Origin: Pseudodesulfovibrio sp. JC047
Lineage (GTDB): Bacteria > Desulfobacterota > Desulfovibrionia > Desulfovibrionales > Desulfovibrionaceae
Direction of reading: 5' to 3'
NCBI RefSeq assembly: GCF_010468615.1
Contig: NZ_WUEH01000002.1
Span: 124,001-188,000 of the forward strand
Length of the DNA stretch: 64,000 bases
The notes beneath the pieces were generated by a model. That model saw only the letters and a list, made by a program, of their open reading frames with translations, was not told the origin of the DNA and did not search any database. The position numbers were made by a program, and so were the translations under genes. Positions 61,974-64,000 of the stretch are shown piece after piece; position 1 is the stretch's first letter, and each line of letters opens with the position of its first letter.

Positions 61974-62851
61974 ACCGTGTCCCATACCGAGGTGACATGG
62001 TGGATGACCGCTTGCATGACCGGGTCTTGATCGCGTCGTTTCAGGTAGACGAATCGGGCATCGATGAACAGTTCGTCAAACGCCATGGCATGAACCGGTT
62101 GACCGATGCGGCTGGCGGCTTCGATTTCCCTTTTTCGGAGAAAGGCGACGCCCTTTCCGGCAGCGACCAGCACACGAATGACCTCGTCACCGTCCACTTC
62201 CAATTGTGGTGGAAGCTGGGTGTGCCGGGCCTGAAAAAACGGGGCCGTGAGTTTTTGTAGCGGATTGTCGCTGGGGTCCATGATCCACGGCAGATCGGCC
62301 AACGCTTCGATACCGCCGGAAATGCGATCTTTCCATTTATCCGGGACAGCCACATAGAAGCGGGTCTTTTGCAACATGATTGATTGAATGTCCGTGTGAC
62401 GCGGCTCGCCGAAAATGAAACCGCAATCAAGCCTCCCAGCCAGAATGGCATCCTGTATCTGGGCACTGGCCCGCTGTTGTATCTGAATGGTCAGTCTGGG
62501 ATGTTCATCACCTAGAGAGTTGAGCAACGGCACGATACGCAAGAATTCCGCATCCGTATTCAGACCGATGGACACATCCCCCACCAACTCGTCACCCATG
62601 TTTCGAGCTTCAAGAACCAGCTCGCGGGCAGCCTTGAGCACGTGTTCCGCCTTGTTCTTGAGCCGCTCCCCTGCCTCGGTCAATCGCATTCCCTTGGGCG
62701 TTCGAATGAACAACCGGGTCTCCAGTTCTTCTTCCAATGCCTTGATATGTGCGCTCACTGTGGGCTGGCTCGTGTGTAGCCGAACAGATGCTCTGGTCAG
62801 ATGTTCTTCGGTGGCGACAACAACAAATGTTTTTAGTTGATAGAGTTCCAT
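61970..62851 (-). CDS. LysR-family regulator 2
   Basis: A 293-residue regulator starting M-E-L-Y-Q-L-K-T-F-V-V-V-A, with the same winged-helix layout (L-T-R-A-S-V-R-L-H-T-S-Q-P-T-V-S-A-H-I-K) as its convergent neighbour and a diverged effector domain. The high likeness of the N-termini and the tail-to-tail position suggest an old inverted duplication. Its own target is not obvious; the 462-base region in front of it reaches to rubrerythrin. Confidence 0.92.
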   Translation of the reverse strand: MELYQLKTFVVVATEEHLTRASVRLHTSQPTVSAHIKALEEELETRLFIRTPKGMRLTEAGERLKNKAEHVLKAARELVLEARNMGDELVGDVSIGLNTDAEFLRIVPLLNSLGDEHPRLTIQIQQRASAQIQDAILAGRLDCGFIFGEPRHTDIQSIMLQKTRFYVAVPDKWKDRISGGIEALADLPWIMDPSDNPLQKLTAPFFQARHTQLPPQLEVDGDEVIRVLVAAGKGVAFLRKREIEAASRIGQPVHAMAFDELFIDARFVYLKRRDQDPVMQAVIHHVTSVWDTV

Positions 62852-63069
62852 GCCTTGCCCCCCCCCATTTCATGTCGAGTTGATTATTCATACCGATGAA
62901 CAGTGGTTTTGTCATCAGAAAAGCCGAACAACTTGATCGATCAAAACAATTGGATTGCCAGCGCATGTTCTCGTAAATCTTCATACATGGAAATCAGTTG
63001 AGGGGTTCACCCATGAATCCTGTGATTTTCTTGGGAACATCGTTCCCCCATAATAAGCGGGTTTGAGCT

Positions 63070-63124
63070 GCCTTTGTCTGGGATATTCATCCTTTCCTCC
63101 CAGACAGAGGCCGTTCTTTTTTTT
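63070..63124 (+). terminator. Orphan rho-independent terminator
   Basis: GCCTTTGTCTGGGA (63070-63083) pairs with TCCCAGACAGAGGC (63098-63111) with one G-T pair, followed by a run of T residues to 63124. No gene on the plus strand ends before it, so it must close an unannotated transcript or attenuate one. Confidence 0.8.
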
Positions 63125-63225
63125 ACCAACAAACACGCATCCAGTCTCATTTCCAATATATGGTCTTTGATTGGTCAAAATTCGCAGGATATTGTATCTG
63201 ACCTGTAAATAGTGCTTGATTTTTT

Positions 63226-63288
63226 AAATGGGAATCATTACTGATTAATTCCCATTTATGCCTATTCACAGTACAAATACTGGTACTG
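63226..63288 (+). promoter_or_regulatory. Operator-like palindromes before rubrerythrin
   Basis: AAATGGGAAT (63226) and ATTCCCATTT (63248) are perfect 10-base arms around 12 bases; CAGTAC (63269) and GTACTG (63283) form a second pair. Rubrerythrin genes in sulfate reducers are under peroxide-responsive control (PerR); whether these are such sites is inference. Confidence 0.45.
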
Positions 63289-63313
63289 CAACCAATCGAG
63301 ACAGGAGAAGACA

Positions 63314-63811
63314 ATGAGCAAGACTTTGGAAAATTTGAAAGAAGCGTTCGCAGGCGAGTCCCAGGCCAACCGGAAATATCTGGCGTTTGCCGAAAAGGCG
63401 GACAAGGAAGGCAAGCCCGGAGTTGCGAAATTGTTTCGGGCAGCGGCAGCGGCCGAGACCATTCATGCTCATGCGCACCTGCGCTTGATGAAGGGCATCG
63501 GGTCCACCGAAGAGAACCTGAAGGCCGCCATTGAAGGTGAGACCTTTGAATTCAAATCCATGTATCCCGAGATGATGGAAGATGCCAAGGCCGAGGGCGA
63601 AAACGCGACGCTGCGGTATTTCGGATTTGCCAACGAAGCCGAGAAAATCCACGCCGAATTGTACACGCAGGCATTGGAAGCCGATGATGACACCTTTGCG
63701 GAAGCCGATTTTCATATCTGTTCCGTGTGTGGGCATACCATGAATGGCGAACCGACTGAAAAATGTCCCATCTGTGGTGCGGCTCCCAAGGCATACACCA
63801 GAGTTGACTAG
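63314..63811 (+). CDS. Rubrerythrin
   Basis: A 165-residue cytoplasmic peroxide reductase. The four-helix domain (1-130) has the diiron ligands in E-x-x-A-x-x-x-Y/H patterns (G-E-S-Q-A-N-R-K-Y, A-E-T-I-H-A-H-A-H, N-E-A-E-K-I-H). The C-terminal rubredoxin-like domain carries C-S-V-C-G and C-P-I-C-G. It reduces hydrogen peroxide with electrons from rubredoxin or similar carriers. The start has AGGAG. Its own terminator follows, so it is monocistronic. Confidence 0.96.
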   Translation: MSKTLENLKEAFAGESQANRKYLAFAEKADKEGKPGVAKLFRAAAAAETIHAHAHLRLMKGIGSTEENLKAAIEGETFEFKSMYPEMMEDAKAEGENATLRYFGFANEAEKIHAELYTQALEADDDTFAEADFHICSVCGHTMNGEPTEKCPICGAAPKAYTRVD

Positions 63812-63833
63812 ATTTTTCCCCCTGATGTTTCAG

Positions 63834-63868
63834 ACCCCGGTCCAGATTTTTCTGGCCGGGGTTTTTTC
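63834..63868 (+). terminator. Terminator after rubrerythrin
   Basis: ACCCCGG and CCGGGGT with inner CCAG/CTGG pair around ATTTTT, followed by six T residues. Confidence 0.88.
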
Positions 63869-63993
63869 ATGGGGTTGAGCGGGGATGATTTTTTCTGCTT
63901 TTCTCCGTGGAGTCCGGTATCACTTGCTTGATAAAATCGGTGAATTTCCTTACACCGTGTACATCCCGAAAACAGAGAGAAGGGGAACTACTC

Positions 63994-64000
63994 ATGAAAA
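63994..64000 (+). CDS. Start of a gene cut by the window edge
   Basis: An ATG at 63994 follows AGAAGGGG with good spacing; only seven bases are inside the window, so the product is unknown. Confidence 0.4.

Larger units (their letters stand above)
62852..63313. other. 462-base region with an orphan terminator and palindromes
   Basis: Between LysR 2 (-) and rubrerythrin (+) there is no gene that I can support. It holds a small hairpin GGGAAC-ATC-GTTCCC (63033-63047), a strong terminator (63070-63124) and palindromes before rubrerythrin. A small RNA or regulatory leader on the plus strand is possible. Confidence 0.5.

Overview
The window reads as one contiguous chromosomal stretch of a Gram-negative, anaerobic, Desulfovibrionaceae-like (Pseudodesulfovibrio-type) sulfate reducer. 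This is inferred from gene content, not from a marker gene. The evidence is two octaheme c-type cytochromes, rubrerythrin, a fused indolepyruvate:ferredoxin oxidoreductase next to an ADP-forming acyl-CoA synthetase, LutABC lactate oxidation genes, a PaaK-like ligase, an apparent selenoprotein, a sigma-54 promoter, and envelope genes (TolQ/TolR-like, MurJ, lipoprotein).

Region by region. 1-8.4 kb holds a CBS-domain protein, a large hybrid histidine kinase, a TolQ/TolR-like pair with a TonB-like/alpha-beta-hydrolase hybrid, a NarL-type response regulator, two Hsp20 proteins and a Trm112-like protein. 8.4-15.2 kb is a co-directional run: PHP phosphoesterase, DUF429, ChaN-PDZ lipoprotein, exported protein, MutM, MurJ, and a TrmN6-like methyltransferase. 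15.3-18.5 kb is an overlapping four-gene operon that looks like a split Rad50/Mre11 machine: an N-terminal ATPase half ending in a zinc-hook-like CxxC, a nuclease, a small coiled coil, and a C-terminal ATPase half. It is followed by a multi-hairpin RNA candidate and a long composite repeat. 19.5-22.7 kb carries a U32-family protein, a PaaK-like ligase, and tRNA-Lys and tRNA-Glu.

22.8-30.7 kb is an accessory island next to tRNA-Glu. It contains an acidic orphan protein, RhuM, an integrase remnant, hipBA with a perfect operator palindrome, and a short RHS protein followed by a decayed tandem array of toxin tips and small candidate immunity genes. 30.7-33.5 kb is a sigma-54 activator divergent from an octaheme cytochrome, with a near-perfect -24/-12 promoter and two in-phase palindromes. 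33.9-40 kb has YbgA-like, SDR and class II photolyase genes, then a Kef-like antiporter. 40-51 kb is a carbon and energy block: 2-oxoacid oxidoreductase and ADP-forming ligase for amino-acid-derived 2-oxoacids, a FadR-type regulator, and lutABC with a transporter. The same operator motif (AAAGTCNGACTTT-like) appears in both promoters. 51.8-60 kb has a chemoreceptor, a cytochrome b plus octaheme cytochrome module, a BASS transporter, a zinc-ribbon protein, a Crp/Fnr regulator and fumarase. The end has an inverted copy of the composite repeat, a 52-residue membrane protein, two convergent LysR paralogues and rubrerythrin.

The strongest points are: (i) an in-frame TGA in the octaheme cytochrome, followed at the right distance by a bacterial SECIS-like hairpin, suggesting selenocysteine in a tetrathionate-reductase-family enzyme; (ii) the split Rad50/Mre11-like operon; (iii) the RHS tip/immunity array; (iv) the 41-kb-spaced inverted composite repeats; (v) the TonB-like protein carrying a hydrolase fold that has lost its nucleophile serine.
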